Below the pieces are notes generated by a model, which had not been told where the DNA came from, ran no database searches, and worked only from the letters and a program-made list of their open reading frames with translations. This document shows positions 34,722 to 43,631 of a DNA stretch of 64,000 nucleotides, one piece after another. Every line of letters begins with the position of its first letter. The first letter of the stretch is position 1. Both the position numbers and the translations under genes were made by a program. Location of the stretch: NCBI GenBank assembly GCA_001464545.1, contig LNFC01000009.1, forward strand, positions 51,826 to 115,825. The letters are read 5' to 3'. This stretch comes from Acidobacteria bacterium Ga0077551. Its GTDB lineage: Bacteria; Pseudomonadota; Alphaproteobacteria; Caulobacterales; Hyphomonadaceae.

Positions 34722-35687
34722 GTGAGCGCAAATTCAGACCTGACCCTCGCCCGAAGCGTGATCCGCCTCGAACGCGACGCGCTCGACAAGCTGGAGGCCT
34801 CGCTCGGCAATTCGCTCGTGGAAGCGGTAGAGCGGATCCTGTCGACCGACCGGCATGTTGTCGTCGCCGGCGTCGGCAAGTCCGGACACATCGGCCAGAA
34901 GATCGCCGCGAGCCTTGCGTCCACCGGCACGCCCGCTTTCTTCATCCATCCGACCGAAGCCAGCCACGGCGATCTCGGCATGCTGATCCCCGGCTCGGTC
35001 CTGATCGCGATTTCCTATTCCGGCGAAAGCCGCGAGATGGTCGACCTCTTGCGCTACTGCAAAGGCAACGAGATCCCGGTCATCGCGATGACGCGCGACG
35101 GCGGCTCCACGCTCGGCCGCTTCGCCGACATCCTGCTCGAACTCCCGGTCGTCACCGAAGCCTGCCCGAACGGTCTGGCGCCGACCTCCTCCACCACCAT
35201 GGCCCTCGCGCTCGGCGACGCCCTCACCATTGTGCTGATGGCCCGGCGCGGTTTCTCGCGCGAGGATTTCGGCTTCCGCCACCCGGGCGGCAAGCTCGGC
35301 CGCTCACTCCAGACCGCTGGCGATTATGTCCGTGAACGGAAGGAACAGATGCCGCTCATCTCGGCGGGCGCGACCTTTGACGCCGTCGTCTACGCGGTCT
35401 CCGAAGGCCGCAAGGGCTGCGCGGGCGTCACGGGTCCAGACGGCGCGCTGATCGGCATGGTCACTGACGGCGACCTGCGCCGCGCCATGATGGCCGGCAA
35501 GACCAGCGCAGCCGCAGGCGACGTGATGACGAAATCCCCGCGCACTATCGATCCCGAAGAGCGCATGCAGGTTGTGATCAAGCAGCTCAGCGAGAACCGG
35601 ATCTCGAACGCCTTCGTTGTCGGCGAGTCCGGCAAACCGCTCGGCCTCGTCGACATGAAGGACCTTCTGGCGGAAGGCTACCTTTAA
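34722..35687 (+). CDS. kdsD: Arabinose-5-phosphate isomerase KdsD (KpsF/GutQ family)
   Basis: This 321-residue enzyme converts ribulose-5-phosphate to arabinose-5-phosphate for KDO. The N-terminal SIS domain shows VVVAGVGKSGHIGQKIAASL, HPTEASHGDLGM and SYSGESREM. The C-terminal half holds two CBS domains (VTDGDLRRAMM and AFVVGESGKPLGLVDMKDLL). The start codon is GTG at 34722. With kdsA (25305) it supplies two steps of KDO synthesis, though the genes are about 9 kb apart. It ends 2 bases from the convergent SIMPL gene. Confidence 0.95.
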   Translation: MSANSDLTLARSVIRLERDALDKLEASLGNSLVEAVERILSTDRHVVVAGVGKSGHIGQKIAASLASTGTPAFFIHPTEASHGDLGMLIPGSVLIAISYSGESREMVDLLRYCKGNEIPVIAMTRDGGSTLGRFADILLELPVVTEACPNGLAPTSSTTMALALGDALTIVLMARRGFSREDFGFRHPGGKLGRSLQTAGDYVRERKEQMPLISAGATFDAVVYAVSEGRKGCAGVTGPDGALIGMVTDGDLRRAMMAGKTSAAAGDVMTKSPRTIDPEERMQVVIKQLSENRISNAFVVGESGKPLGLVDMKDLLAEGYL

Positions 35688-35689
35688 GC

Positions 35690-36484
35690 TTACTTCACCA
35701 GCTCGAACAAAACGCTGACGCTGGCCGTCACGCCCACTTCGCCCGCAGCGATCGGCGTCGGTGCGCCGGCGTCCATCGCCATCTCGGCGCGCTGCATCAT
35801 GACCGGCTGGGGTGAATACTCATAGCCTTCGCTGATCGACACGATCCGCGCGACCTTGAGGCCAGCGGCTTTCGCATACAGCTCGGCCTTCGCGACCGCG
35901 TCCTTCATCGCCTGGGTGCGCGCGTCATTCTTGATCTGCTTGTCATCCTCGATGGCGAACGAGACGCCCGAGAACGTGTTGCCGCCAGCCTTCACCAGGC
36001 TGTCGATGGTAGCGCCGAGCGTGTCGAGATTGCGCACGCGGGCGGTGATGTTGTTGGTGGCCACATAGCCGCCGAGTTTCTGCTCGCCGCGCACGCTGCC
36101 ATCGCGTTGTTTGACTTCGATATAATCGTATCGCGGATAGAGGCTGAGACCGGACGTCTGCATGTCCTTCTTGGCAATGCCGGCCTTCTCGAGCGCCGAG
36201 AACACGCCGTTCATCGCGGCGGCCTGGGCGGTCATCGCCTCGCTGGCGGTGGCGCGCTCTTCGGTGACACCGGCCGTGATATAGGCAATGTCCGGCGCCT
36301 TGTTGATCTTGGACTCGGCGTTGATCTGCAGGGTCGTTTCAGGCTGGATCGAGTTAGGGTGAACAGTCATGGCGGCGGGGCTCGCAAGCAGGGGCGTGGC
36401 AGCGGACGCAAACGGCATCTGGGCGCAGGCGACCGGTGCGGCGGCAAGGAACAGGGCGGCGATGGCCAGTGAGGGGCGGTTCAT
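35690..36484 (-). CDS. Secreted SIMPL-domain protein (DUF541)
   Basis: This 264-residue protein has a signal peptide (LAIAALFLAAAPVACA) and a SIMPL domain opening LQINAESKINKAPDIAYITAGV. It contains ALEKAGIAKKDMQTSGLSLYPRYDY and the closing VTASVSVLFEL. The family forms periplasmic beta/alpha assemblies of unclear role; YggE in E. coli is linked to oxidative stress. Confidence 0.93.
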   Translation of the reverse strand: MNRPSLAIAALFLAAAPVACAQMPFASAATPLLASPAAMTVHPNSIQPETTLQINAESKINKAPDIAYITAGVTEERATASEAMTAQAAAMNGVFSALEKAGIAKKDMQTSGLSLYPRYDYIEVKQRDGSVRGEQKLGGYVATNNITARVRNLDTLGATIDSLVKAGGNTFSGVSFAIEDDKQIKNDARTQAMKDAVAKAELYAKAAGLKVARIVSISEGYEYSPQPVMMQRAEMAMDAGAPTPIAAGEVGVTASVSVLFELVK

Positions 36485-36583
36485 GGGGGGCTCCGTTGTA
36501 TTGTGATCAAAGCGGTACGCCTGTCTTCCCCGCCGAACAAGGCCGTTGCAAGGCGCACCTGCGGCGCCTAAACGTTCATCCCG

Positions 36584-36660
36584 GGGCCTGTAGCTCAGTT
36601 GGTTAGAGCGGACCGCTCATAACGGTTTGGTCAGAGGTTCAAGTCCTCTCGGGCCCACCA
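36584..36660 (+). tRNA. tRNA with CAT anticodon, probably tRNA-Ile2 (lysidine)
   Basis: This is a 77-nt cloverleaf with encoded CCA. The acceptor GGGCCTG pairs with CGGGCCC, the D arm is GCTC-AGTTGGTTA-GAGC, and the T arm contains GAGGTTCAAGTCCTC. The anticodon loop is CTCATAA, anticodon CAT. The loop CTCATAA and the following TTTGGTC resemble ileX-type tRNA-Ile2, whose C34 is modified by TilS to read AUA, rather than initiator or elongator Met tRNAs. Confidence 0.93.
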
Positions 36661-36864
36661 CCTTTCCCGTTTGATCGTTCACAGGGCTCGCAGCTGCGCG
36701 CCAGGCAACCAAACATTTGTCACTATTGTGTCGCGACTGTTGCGTATGGGTGTTTCCCGCAAAGGATTACAGTTTCTCCATGACAACGGGGTTTGCGACG
36801 GCTGCGATCAGTGGCACTAAACGGAAGAATCGTCCCGGCGATTCAGTATAGGGGAGTTGAGGCC

Positions 36865-38757
36865 GTGAAATCCAAGGACGCCGCAAGGCGCGCGATGGCT
36901 CTCACACTTTCCTTCGATGTGGCCATGGCTGGCCTCGCGATGACGCTTGCGCATCTCGTCATGCTCTATTCCGATCCGGGCGTCACCGTTCTCCCGGTCA
37001 AGGCGTGGACCCTCGCCACCACCAGCTTCATGCTCGCCGCCGCCGCCGGCTTCGTCATCGGCGGCGTGCACCGCCAGGTCTGGCGCCACATGGGCGCGCC
37101 GGACGCCGTGCGCCTTGTCCAGGGCATCGCGCTCGCCGTCTTCCTCTACCTGCCGGTCATGGTCGCGCTGAATGGCCGGCTGATCGATCCCTTGCCGGTG
37201 CTGCTCGTCGCGACTGCTCTGTGGACCGCCGCCGCCTTTGCCGGCCGCATGATTGCCCGCTACCGCTCCACCAACGCCCCGTTCCAGATTTTCCAGCGCA
37301 TCCCGCGCCAGAGCCAGCCTGTTCTCCTCGTAGGAGACCCCTCCAGCTGGATCGACGTCCTGCGCCGCCTTGAATCCTCCGGCAAAGGAACAACCCTGCG
37401 CGTGCTCGGACTGATCGATGTGAACGGCAATGAGCCCGGCCGCGCCGTTCGGGGCCTGCCGATCATGGGGAGCCTCAAGGAGCTCGGAAACGTCATAAAC
37501 GTGCTCGCGCTGCGCTATGGCAGCGCGCCATGGATCGCCGTCACTGGCCCCGCCCGCGACCGCGCCACGATGGGCGACATTCTCGAGATCGCCTCCACCC
37601 ACGGCGCCCACATCATGGCGCTCGGCCATGACGCCGCCGCCCAGACGCTGGAGCCCGTCCGCCCGGCCGACCTGCTCGCCCGGCCCGAACGCGAGCTGGA
37701 CCTGCGCCCGGTCCACGAACTCCTCTCCGGCGCAAATGTGCTGGTCACCGGCGGCGGCGGCTCGATCGGCTCGGAACTTGCCCGCCAGGTCGCGCGCCAG
37801 TCGCCCGCCGCCCTCGCCATCGTCGAGTCCTCGGAATTCAATCTCTACCAGATCGACCATCACCTGCGCGCGCTGCACCCCGGCCTGCCCCTTGCCTCCC
37901 ACCTCGGTGATGTGCGCGACACTGCCCGCCTTGCCGCCATTTTCGCCGAATCCAAGCCCGAGATCGTCATCCACGCCGCCGCGCTGAAGCACGTGCCGCT
38001 GATGGAAGAGAATATCTGCGAAGCGATCCTCACCAATGTCGGCGGCGCCGTCGCCGTCGCGCGTGCGGCCGCCGCCTCCGGCGCCAGCCGATTTGTCTTC
38101 ATCTCGACCGACAAGGCTGTCGCCCCCGACAATGTGATGGGCGCCACGAAGCGGCTCGCCGAACTCGCGATCAGCCGGATCATTTCCGAAGCCCGCATGG
38201 GCGGCGCCATGGTGCGCTTCGGCAATGTGCTCGGCTCGTCCGGCTCAGTCGTGCCACTGTTCGAGCGCCAGATCGCCGCCGGCGGTCCCGTCACACTGAC
38301 CGACCCGGAAGCCACCCGGTACTTCATGACCATCGAGGAGGCGACCGCGCTCGTCCTCCAGGCCGCGGCGCTCCAACAGGAAACGCAGCATGCGGAGCTG
38401 TTCGTGCTCGACATGGGTGAGCCGATCGCGATCCGCCAACTCGCAGAAACGATGATCCGCCTGAAGGGCAAGGTCCCCGGCGTCGATATCGAGATCACCA
38501 CAATGGGCATGCGCAAGGGCGAGAAGCGGCACGAAGCCCTGACCTATGACCACGAGGCGTTGGAGCCGACTGCCGTCGAAGGCGTCAACCGCGTCACCAG
38601 CCAGACGCCCGCGGGCGAGTTGCTCGACAAGCAGGTCAATGCGCTGATCGAAGCGGCCCGCCGCCACGACACATCCGAGGCGCTGCGCCTGCTCGGCGTT
38701 CTGGTGCCGGAATACGGCGCCGAGCGCCCGAAAGACGAACAGCGTCGCCCGGCCTGA
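36865..38757 (+). CDS. CapD/WbpM-type nucleotide-sugar 4,6-dehydratase, membrane-anchored
   Basis: This protein of about 630 residues is of the PglF/WbpM/FlaA1 class. The N-terminal region has four membrane helices (about residues 10-130), then a linker Rossmann domain. The C-terminal SDR domain has TGGGGSIGSELARQVARQ as its NAD(P) motif and STDKAVAPDNVMGATK as its catalytic region. Met replaces the usual Tyr of the YxxxK motif, as known for WbpM-type enzymes. It probably makes a UDP-4-keto-6-deoxy-HexNAc for O-antigen or capsule. GTG 36865 is preceded by GGAG 8 bases upstream. Confidence 0.9.
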   Translation: MKSKDAARRAMALTLSFDVAMAGLAMTLAHLVMLYSDPGVTVLPVKAWTLATTSFMLAAAAGFVIGGVHRQVWRHMGAPDAVRLVQGIALAVFLYLPVMVALNGRLIDPLPVLLVATALWTAAAFAGRMIARYRSTNAPFQIFQRIPRQSQPVLLVGDPSSWIDVLRRLESSGKGTTLRVLGLIDVNGNEPGRAVRGLPIMGSLKELGNVINVLALRYGSAPWIAVTGPARDRATMGDILEIASTHGAHIMALGHDAAAQTLEPVRPADLLARPERELDLRPVHELLSGANVLVTGGGGSIGSELARQVARQSPAALAIVESSEFNLYQIDHHLRALHPGLPLASHLGDVRDTARLAAIFAESKPEIVIHAAALKHVPLMEENICEAILTNVGGAVAVARAAAASGASRFVFISTDKAVAPDNVMGATKRLAELAISRIISEARMGGAMVRFGNVLGSSGSVVPLFERQIAAGGPVTLTDPEATRYFMTIEEATALVLQAAALQQETQHAELFVLDMGEPIAIRQLAETMIRLKGKVPGVDIEITTMGMRKGEKRHEALTYDHEALEPTAVEGVNRVTSQTPAGELLDKQVNALIEAARRHDTSEALRLLGVLVPEYGAERPKDEQRRPA

Positions 38758-38774
38758 CATCCGCTCTAGCCACG

Positions 38775-38803
38775 AAAAGGACCCGGAGCTCTGCCCCGGG
38801 CCC
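38775..38803 (-). terminator. Likely terminator of the siderophore receptor gene
   Basis: A GC-rich hairpin (GGACCCGG with CCGGGCCC, one mismatch) is followed on the minus strand by CTTTTCG, 25 bases after the receptor's stop codon. Confidence 0.5.
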
Positions 38804-38827
38804 AATCAGTCTTCATCGAACCCGTTT

Positions 38828-40960
38828 TCAGAACTGCGTGCTGAGCGTCAGCTTCGCCGTCAGCGGGGCTGAAAGGGTGATGTTGTTGTCATTGTGCGCG
38901 CTTACCGCATACAGCTCGCCCGTGAGGTTTTCCAGATTCAGTTGCACGGACAGGTCGTCCGTAAGCTGATAATAGGCGGCAGCGTCCAGGCGCGTGAAGG
39001 CCGGAAGCACGACCGCATTGGAAATCGTGGCGAACCGGTCATCCTGCCATACGACGCCCAGCCCGAGGTCGAGCCGGTCCGTCGTGAGAACCTTGCTCCA
39101 GAGACTGGCGCTCTGTTCGGGCACGAGCGGTACGTCGCGGCCCGCCGGCGCTGCGCTCGTGGTCTGGGTAATCTCGGCCGACTGCCAGGCATAGGCGGCC
39201 GCAACATCCCAGCCCTCCATGATTTCGCCTTGCAGGGCGAGTTCCAGCCCCTCACTGCGCTGTCTGCCCGTCAGAACGGACTGACCAGCGACCGGCCCCG
39301 GCGCGATTGTGTTGGTGCGGTCAAGCCGGAACAGCGCTGCCGTCAGCAGCAGCTCCCGGGACGGCTGCCACTTGACGCCCACTTCCGTGTTTTCGAACTC
39401 TTCAGGATCAAAATCCGCGAGCGCCGGCGTGAGGTTTCCGAACTGCTCGCCAGACTGCGGCAGGTAGGACTGGGCCCAGCTGGCATACATCGCGAGGTCA
39501 TTCACCGGCTCGTACACAACACCGAAGCGCGGCGAGACGAATTCATCCGTACGCGCCGCATCTGCGCCGATCCGGTTGTCGAACTCAAAATCGAAGCGGT
39601 CAAATCGCACGCCGGCAATCACCTGCAGCTGCTCTGTCAGCTTGATCTGGTCCTGCGCATAGACGGCAAGCAGGTTCAGGTCGTTCAGATTGTCCCGCGA
39701 CACACGCCCGAACACGGCAGACGCATTGCGCCCGCGGTCGGCCACGGACACGGTCAGGCGCTCCAGCCCGCCAGCCGCCGGGAATTGCCCTTCGACACGC
39801 AGGTTCACGCTCTTCTGCTGACCCGCTTCCAAACCGAGGAGCAGCGTGTGCTCGAGGCCGGCAAGCTCGCCCTTCCAGATCAAGTCTGCCTGCGCAATCA
39901 GGTTCTCCCGCGTGGTCAGCGCATTGTACGCCGCCAGCTGGACCGTGCCGTTCGAAGCATTCACGGCGCTCGCCGCGAAGATGTTCTGGTAGAACTTGTC
40001 ATAGTCGCCATAGAGAACCGTCGTGCGCAGCTCCAGCGTATCCGAGAATTCATGCTCAAGAACCGCCGTCAGCGAGTTGACGGTCACTTCACTCGGGCTG
40101 AGATCCGGGTTGCCGTAGAACGCTTTCTCCGAAGCCTCGAAAGGCCGGCCGTTGATGGACGGCACCCCGCGGTCAGTTACGCGCTCATCCACAAAACGCT
40201 CCGCCGACAGACGAGCCGTGGTTTCGGCGCCCAATGCAAACGCCGCGCTGGGCGCGAGGCCGTAGCGTTCGGACGAAACCTCTTCGCGGTAACTGCCTGC
40301 CTGCTCGTAGAGCGCATTGATCCGTGCATCTATTCCGTCCGCGAGCGCGCCGCCCAGATCGCCGCTGGCCCGCGCATACCCGAAGGAGCCCATTCCGAGA
40401 GTGAGGGCGCGGGCGCGCTCGCCGTCTGCCTGTTTCGAGACCCGGTTGATGACCCCGCCGCCGGTGCCGCGTCCAAAGACCAGCCCCGACGGCCCCTTCA
40501 GCACTTCGATCCGGTCGGTGTTGTAGACATCCCGGAAGTACTGGAGGTCATCGCGCACGCCGTCGACGAAGAAGTCCGCCGTGGTGGTGTTCCCCCGCAA
40601 CACCGGCGCATCCCGGTGGCCTTCGCCTTGCGCCACTGTCACGCCCGGCACAAACCGCAGCGCCTCCCCGACGCCGGTCATCGCCTGATCGCGCATCAGG
40701 TCACCGGTAATCACAGTCACCGCCTGGGCGATCTCAACGATCGGCGTATCGGTCTTGGTGGCGCCGCGGGACTCGTCCTGCGCATAGCCGGTTTTCGTAC
40801 CGTAGACGTAGACCGTCTCCTGCCGCTTCGGCGCCTCAGGCTTTTCTTCTGCAAAGGCGTTCGAGCCGGAAAAGCCGAGCGAGAGCGCCGCCGCGCAACC
40901 CAGCAAGCGAACACCAAAGCTTTGCGCGCCGGCAGAACTGCAGCGATTTGGAGTGATCAT
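38828..40960 (-). CDS. TonB-dependent siderophore receptor
   Basis: This 710-residue outer-membrane receptor has a signal peptide (LLGCAAALSLGFSGSNAFAEE) and a TonB-box-like ETVYVYG. The plug domain (PIVEIAQAVTVITGDLMRDQAM, RFVPGVTVAQGEGHRDAPVLRG, IEVLKGPSGLVFGRGTGGGVINRVSK) and a 22-strand barrel end in TLSTQF with terminal Phe. The plug is typical of the catecholate/ferrichrome siderophore group. A perfect palindrome (GCGAATG-N5-CATTCGC) sits 20 bases upstream and may be a Fur-type operator. It is monocistronic. Confidence 0.94.
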   Translation of the reverse strand: MITPNRCSSAGAQSFGVRLLGCAAALSLGFSGSNAFAEEKPEAPKRQETVYVYGTKTGYAQDESRGATKTDTPIVEIAQAVTVITGDLMRDQAMTGVGEALRFVPGVTVAQGEGHRDAPVLRGNTTTADFFVDGVRDDLQYFRDVYNTDRIEVLKGPSGLVFGRGTGGGVINRVSKQADGERARALTLGMGSFGYARASGDLGGALADGIDARINALYEQAGSYREEVSSERYGLAPSAAFALGAETTARLSAERFVDERVTDRGVPSINGRPFEASEKAFYGNPDLSPSEVTVNSLTAVLEHEFSDTLELRTTVLYGDYDKFYQNIFAASAVNASNGTVQLAAYNALTTRENLIAQADLIWKGELAGLEHTLLLGLEAGQQKSVNLRVEGQFPAAGGLERLTVSVADRGRNASAVFGRVSRDNLNDLNLLAVYAQDQIKLTEQLQVIAGVRFDRFDFEFDNRIGADAARTDEFVSPRFGVVYEPVNDLAMYASWAQSYLPQSGEQFGNLTPALADFDPEEFENTEVGVKWQPSRELLLTAALFRLDRTNTIAPGPVAGQSVLTGRQRSEGLELALQGEIMEGWDVAAAYAWQSAEITQTTSAAPAGRDVPLVPEQSASLWSKVLTTDRLDLGLGVVWQDDRFATISNAVVLPAFTRLDAAAYYQLTDDLSVQLNLENLTGELYAVSAHNDNNITLSAPLTAKLTLSTQF

Positions 40961-40979
40961 GTGAGGCCTGCCCTTGAAT

Positions 40980-40998
40980 GCGAATGTTTCTCATTCGC
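40980..40998. promoter_or_regulatory. Palindrome GCGAATG-N5-CATTCGC, candidate Fur operator
   Basis: This perfect 7-base inverted repeat with a 5-base spacer lies 20 bases upstream of the siderophore receptor start. Position, symmetry and the AATGAGAAACATT core fit an iron-responsive operator. Binding by Fur is inferred. Confidence 0.5.
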
Positions 40999-41083
40999 CC
41001 GCTAGCAGGGCCACCCCCCCGAGTGCAACTCACTCGCATTTACAAGCAGGCACTTTTCGCCTTCAGGCCAAAAAGTGTCGCTT

Positions 41084-41400
41084 TCAGGCCACAACAATTG
41101 GCTTGAAGGTCCCGTAAATCATCGTGCCCATGTCAGCCCCCCCCCACGGAGGCCGGGCTGTATGCGGCCATCCGGGGGTCCGCCATGATCTTCTCCCAGT
41201 TGGCATCATGCGCCGCCTGGTCCTTCCAGATGAGCCAGGAGAACCCGGTGTCCTCCCCCGGCTTCTTCAGCACGGCGGTGTGGAACGAGTTCACCTTGCC
41301 CTCCGGCACGTCATCACTCCAGGCATCGACCACCGAGGCCGTGCCATACGCGATGAACTGCTCCGCTATCTGCTTCGCCGCCGCCTGTTGATGTCGACAG
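41084..41400 (-). pseudogene. Broken DUF1428 (YbaA-like) gene with a 9-G frameshift tract
   Basis: The minus strand encodes most of a DUF1428 protein (DAWSDDVPEGKVNSFHTAV, FSWLIWKDQAAHDANWEKIM). The frame then runs into nine consecutive G (41137-41145) and stops at TGA. Removing one G restores the family C-terminus (DMGTMIYGTFKPIVVA) to a stop at 41084-41086. The N-terminal strand (VPVDIN-like) is also in another frame near 41400, and no good start codon or ribosome site remains. It may be a true pseudogene, a slippage-prone switch, or carry a sequencing error in the homopolymer. Confidence 0.7.
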
Positions 41401-41529
41401 GCACGCCGCCTGGCGAAGACCGGGCATGACAGGCCGCGCCTGACTGCCTCTATTGTGAAGAGTAGCGCTTCGCTGAGCCTGCATGCGCGCGCAGACTGAA
41501 TGGTCGTGCCTGCAAACACTAATTGATGT

Positions 41530-42612
41530 TCAGCAGTCCTCGCCAGGACAGGCAACGCCGACGATGGCGCCATCCGGGGCAACGGTGACGATCCGCGGGG
41601 CGCGGGACGCTTCGAGCCCCAGTGATGCCTCGAAATCTGAAATGCCCTTATAGACCGGGAGGACATGGCGGCGCCGCGCCGCTTCAGGCACCTCGGCCCT
41701 CAGCTTGCCCGAAGCAAACGCCCTGCCGAGCTGCGGCGCCTTGCCCTTGAAAACGAGCACGAGCCAGTCGTCGCCGTACTCACCAGATGCCTCTTCCATC
41801 CGTGCAAGGACCGTCCGGAGCGCTTCGCCATCTTCCCACTCCGCAATGAAGACGAGGCGTGTGCCGTCTGGCGACAGGTCGCCGGGCAGGCGGAGCGAGC
41901 GGCCATCCAGCGTGACGCCCTCATACGCGGGCAATCGTGCAGGCCCTTCTGAGACCGCAATACCGGTTGCGACCAGAACAGGCGCAGGCGACGGTGCACT
42001 TGAAGGCGCAGCGCGTTCTGACATGACGGGCGTCTGCAAAAGCGCTGCAACTTCGCGAGGCTTTTCAGGAAGAGAGGTGATGGCCGGAGACTGGGCTGGA
42101 AGATTCTCAAGGATCTGAACTGTGTCCTCGCTTGCGGCGCCGCTTGCCTGCCAGATCACCTCGCCCGCCGCGTTGACGACAAGTGCTGTAACGCCCGGGC
42201 CCAACCTGAGGCTGGCCTGCAGGTCGCCGACGTCCTGGAAAATCGGAACCATGGACGCTCTGATCTCCGGGTCCGAGACTTGCGCCCGCAAACGGCCGGC
42301 TGCCATGGACCGGCCAATCCCGCGCTGATTGCCCATCAGCACCACGAAGATCGTAGGCGTAACATCGTCGATCTGCGCGGCCACCTGACGCCAGCTTTCA
42401 ACATCCTGCGTCTCAGCATTTTCACGCGAGAACACAATCAGTGTCGCCGCTCCTGTCAGGTCGGCCGGGATGGAAATTTCCCGTCCGTCCAGGAAGTAGC
42501 CGGTTAGATCAGGCACAACACGCGGCCCGACCTGTGCTGCCGCATTTCCGGCCAACGCGGACGTAATCAGGAAAGCCAGCAAGATCAGAGTTCTGGACAA
42601 GGGCGGCCTCAC
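41530..42612 (-). CDS. Secreted protein with two related thioredoxin-fold-like domains, no CxxC
   Basis: This 360-residue protein has a cleavable signal peptide (TLILLAFLITSALAGNAAAQ). Two domains of about 130-140 residues repeat the same order of motifs. Domain 1 (about 32-160) has DGREISIPADLTG, TIFVVLMGN, GRSMAAGRLRAQV, MVPIFQDVGDLQASLRLG and ALVVNAAGEVI. Domain 2 (about 225-355) has DGRSLRLPGDLSPDG, WLVLVFKGK, GRAFASGKLRAEV, VLPVYKGISDFEASLGLE and IVTVAPDGAIV. An Ala/Pro/Ser linker joins them. The pattern resembles a redox-inactive thioredoxin fold. It overlaps the phnE-like gene by 4 bases and is the last gene of the phosphonate-type transport operon. Function unknown. Confidence 0.8.
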   Translation of the reverse strand: MRPPLSRTLILLAFLITSALAGNAAAQVGPRVVPDLTGYFLDGREISIPADLTGAATLIVFSRENAETQDVESWRQVAAQIDDVTPTIFVVLMGNQRGIGRSMAAGRLRAQVSDPEIRASMVPIFQDVGDLQASLRLGPGVTALVVNAAGEVIWQASGAASEDTVQILENLPAQSPAITSLPEKPREVAALLQTPVMSERAAPSSAPSPAPVLVATGIAVSEGPARLPAYEGVTLDGRSLRLPGDLSPDGTRLVFIAEWEDGEALRTVLARMEEASGEYGDDWLVLVFKGKAPQLGRAFASGKLRAEVPEAARRRHVLPVYKGISDFEASLGLEASRAPRIVTVAPDGAIVGVACPGEDC

Positions 42613-43631
42613 AAAAGCACGCGGCGGATTCTCGCGGCGAGGAAGTCCAGCAGCAGAACCGTCAGGAATATGACCAGAAGCAGCGTCGCCACCCGGTCAT
42701 ACTGGAACATGTCGAAACGGCCCTTGAGTTCCTGGCCGATGCCCCCCGCCCCCACGAGACCGATGACGGTCGCCATCCTGACGTTCCGGTCAAGGATATA
42801 CAGGGTAAGCGCCGTAAAGCTCGGCAGGACTTGCGGAAGGACCGCGAGCCGAAGGACAGCCAGCGGCCCGGCGCCGGTGACCGCGATGGCCTCCTGAGGC
42901 CGAACGTCGGCACTTTCGATATCTTCGGCGAAGAACTTTGCGAGAAACCCGATGCTGTGGAGCGCCAGGGCGACAATGCCCGGTATGGCGCCGAAGCCGA
43001 ATGCGAGCACAAGGAACAAGGCGCTGATAAGCTCAGGCACCGACCTCAGGAACGAGACGAACGTCCGGGCCGCCGCGTAGATGGCCAGGTGGGGGGCATA
43101 GTTGCGGGCGCAAAGGACGGACAAGGGAAGACTCGCGACGACCGCGAACAGCGTCGCCCATATCGCGATTTCAACGGTCTCGAGCATCTTGAGCAGAACG
43201 AGAAAAAGGTAGCCGAGTGGTTCGACAAGGACCTGGGTCTCGATCTGGCGTGTGACGATTTCGAGCGTGCCGGGATCAAGAGACGTCTGGTCCGTCGCCG
43301 TCGTCTCGAGGTGCGCGAAGGGCCGGGCAAGGCGCGCTTCCAGATCATCGACATACTCGACCGGTGTGCGCTCGTCGAACACCGGCGGGAACATGCCGCC
43401 CGACAGGCCGGAAATTCCTTCGCCGATGCTCGAACTCTCCTTCAGCCCTGCGGACGCCATGAAGAAGGCTCCGACATCACTGAACAGGCGCCCGAGATCG
43501 AGACGCTGCGCCGAGTAGCCGAGACAGCAAACCGCCAGGGCGCACAGAACAAGGATGCGGAAATCGAACGGCGGCTTCAGATGCCAGGCATCCGGCTTGC
43601 GGCCCTGCAGGATTTCCGGTTCTGACATCAT
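42609..43631 (-). CDS. phnE: Phosphonate-type ABC transporter permease (PhnE-like)
   Basis: This 340-residue inner-membrane permease belongs to the PhnE family. A first membrane helix (ILVLCALAVCCLGYSAQ) is followed by an extended periplasmic segment of about 90 residues. The transport module follows (LLKMLETVEIAIWATLFAVVASLPLSVLCARNY), with the EAA-like loop GAGPLAVLRLAVLPQVLPSFTALTLYILDRNVRMATVIGLVGAGGIG that is typical of PhnE. It overlaps both its neighbours by 4 bases. The phosphorus compound carried (phosphonate, phosphite or a phosphoester) is not known. Confidence 0.9.
   Translation of the reverse strand: MMSEPEILQGRKPDAWHLKPPFDFRILVLCALAVCCLGYSAQRLDLGRLFSDVGAFFMASAGLKESSSIGEGISGLSGGMFPPVFDERTPVEYVDDLEARLARPFAHLETTATDQTSLDPGTLEIVTRQIETQVLVEPLGYLFLVLLKMLETVEIAIWATLFAVVASLPLSVLCARNYAPHLAIYAAARTFVSFLRSVPELISALFLVLAFGFGAIPGIVALALHSIGFLAKFFAEDIESADVRPQEAIAVTGAGPLAVLRLAVLPQVLPSFTALTLYILDRNVRMATVIGLVGAGGIGQELKGRFDMFQYDRVATLLLVIFLTVLLLDFLAARIRRVLL

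Noticed and set aside
36584..36660. CAT-anticodon tRNA as elongator or initiator tRNA-Met
   Set aside because: The CTCATAA loop and following TTTGGTC match tRNA-Ile2, and the initiator-specific features (C-A mismatch at the acceptor end, GGG/CCC anticodon stem) are absent.
38894..41005. 703-codon plus-strand open frame
   Set aside because: It is antisense to the TonB-dependent siderophore receptor; its translation is Arg/Gln-rich shadow sequence with no domains.
41133..41666. 177-residue minus-strand ORF as an intact gene
   Set aside because: Only its C-terminal half resembles DUF1428; the first ~90 residues are out-of-frame sequence without a ribosome site, and the stop comes from the nine-G tract.
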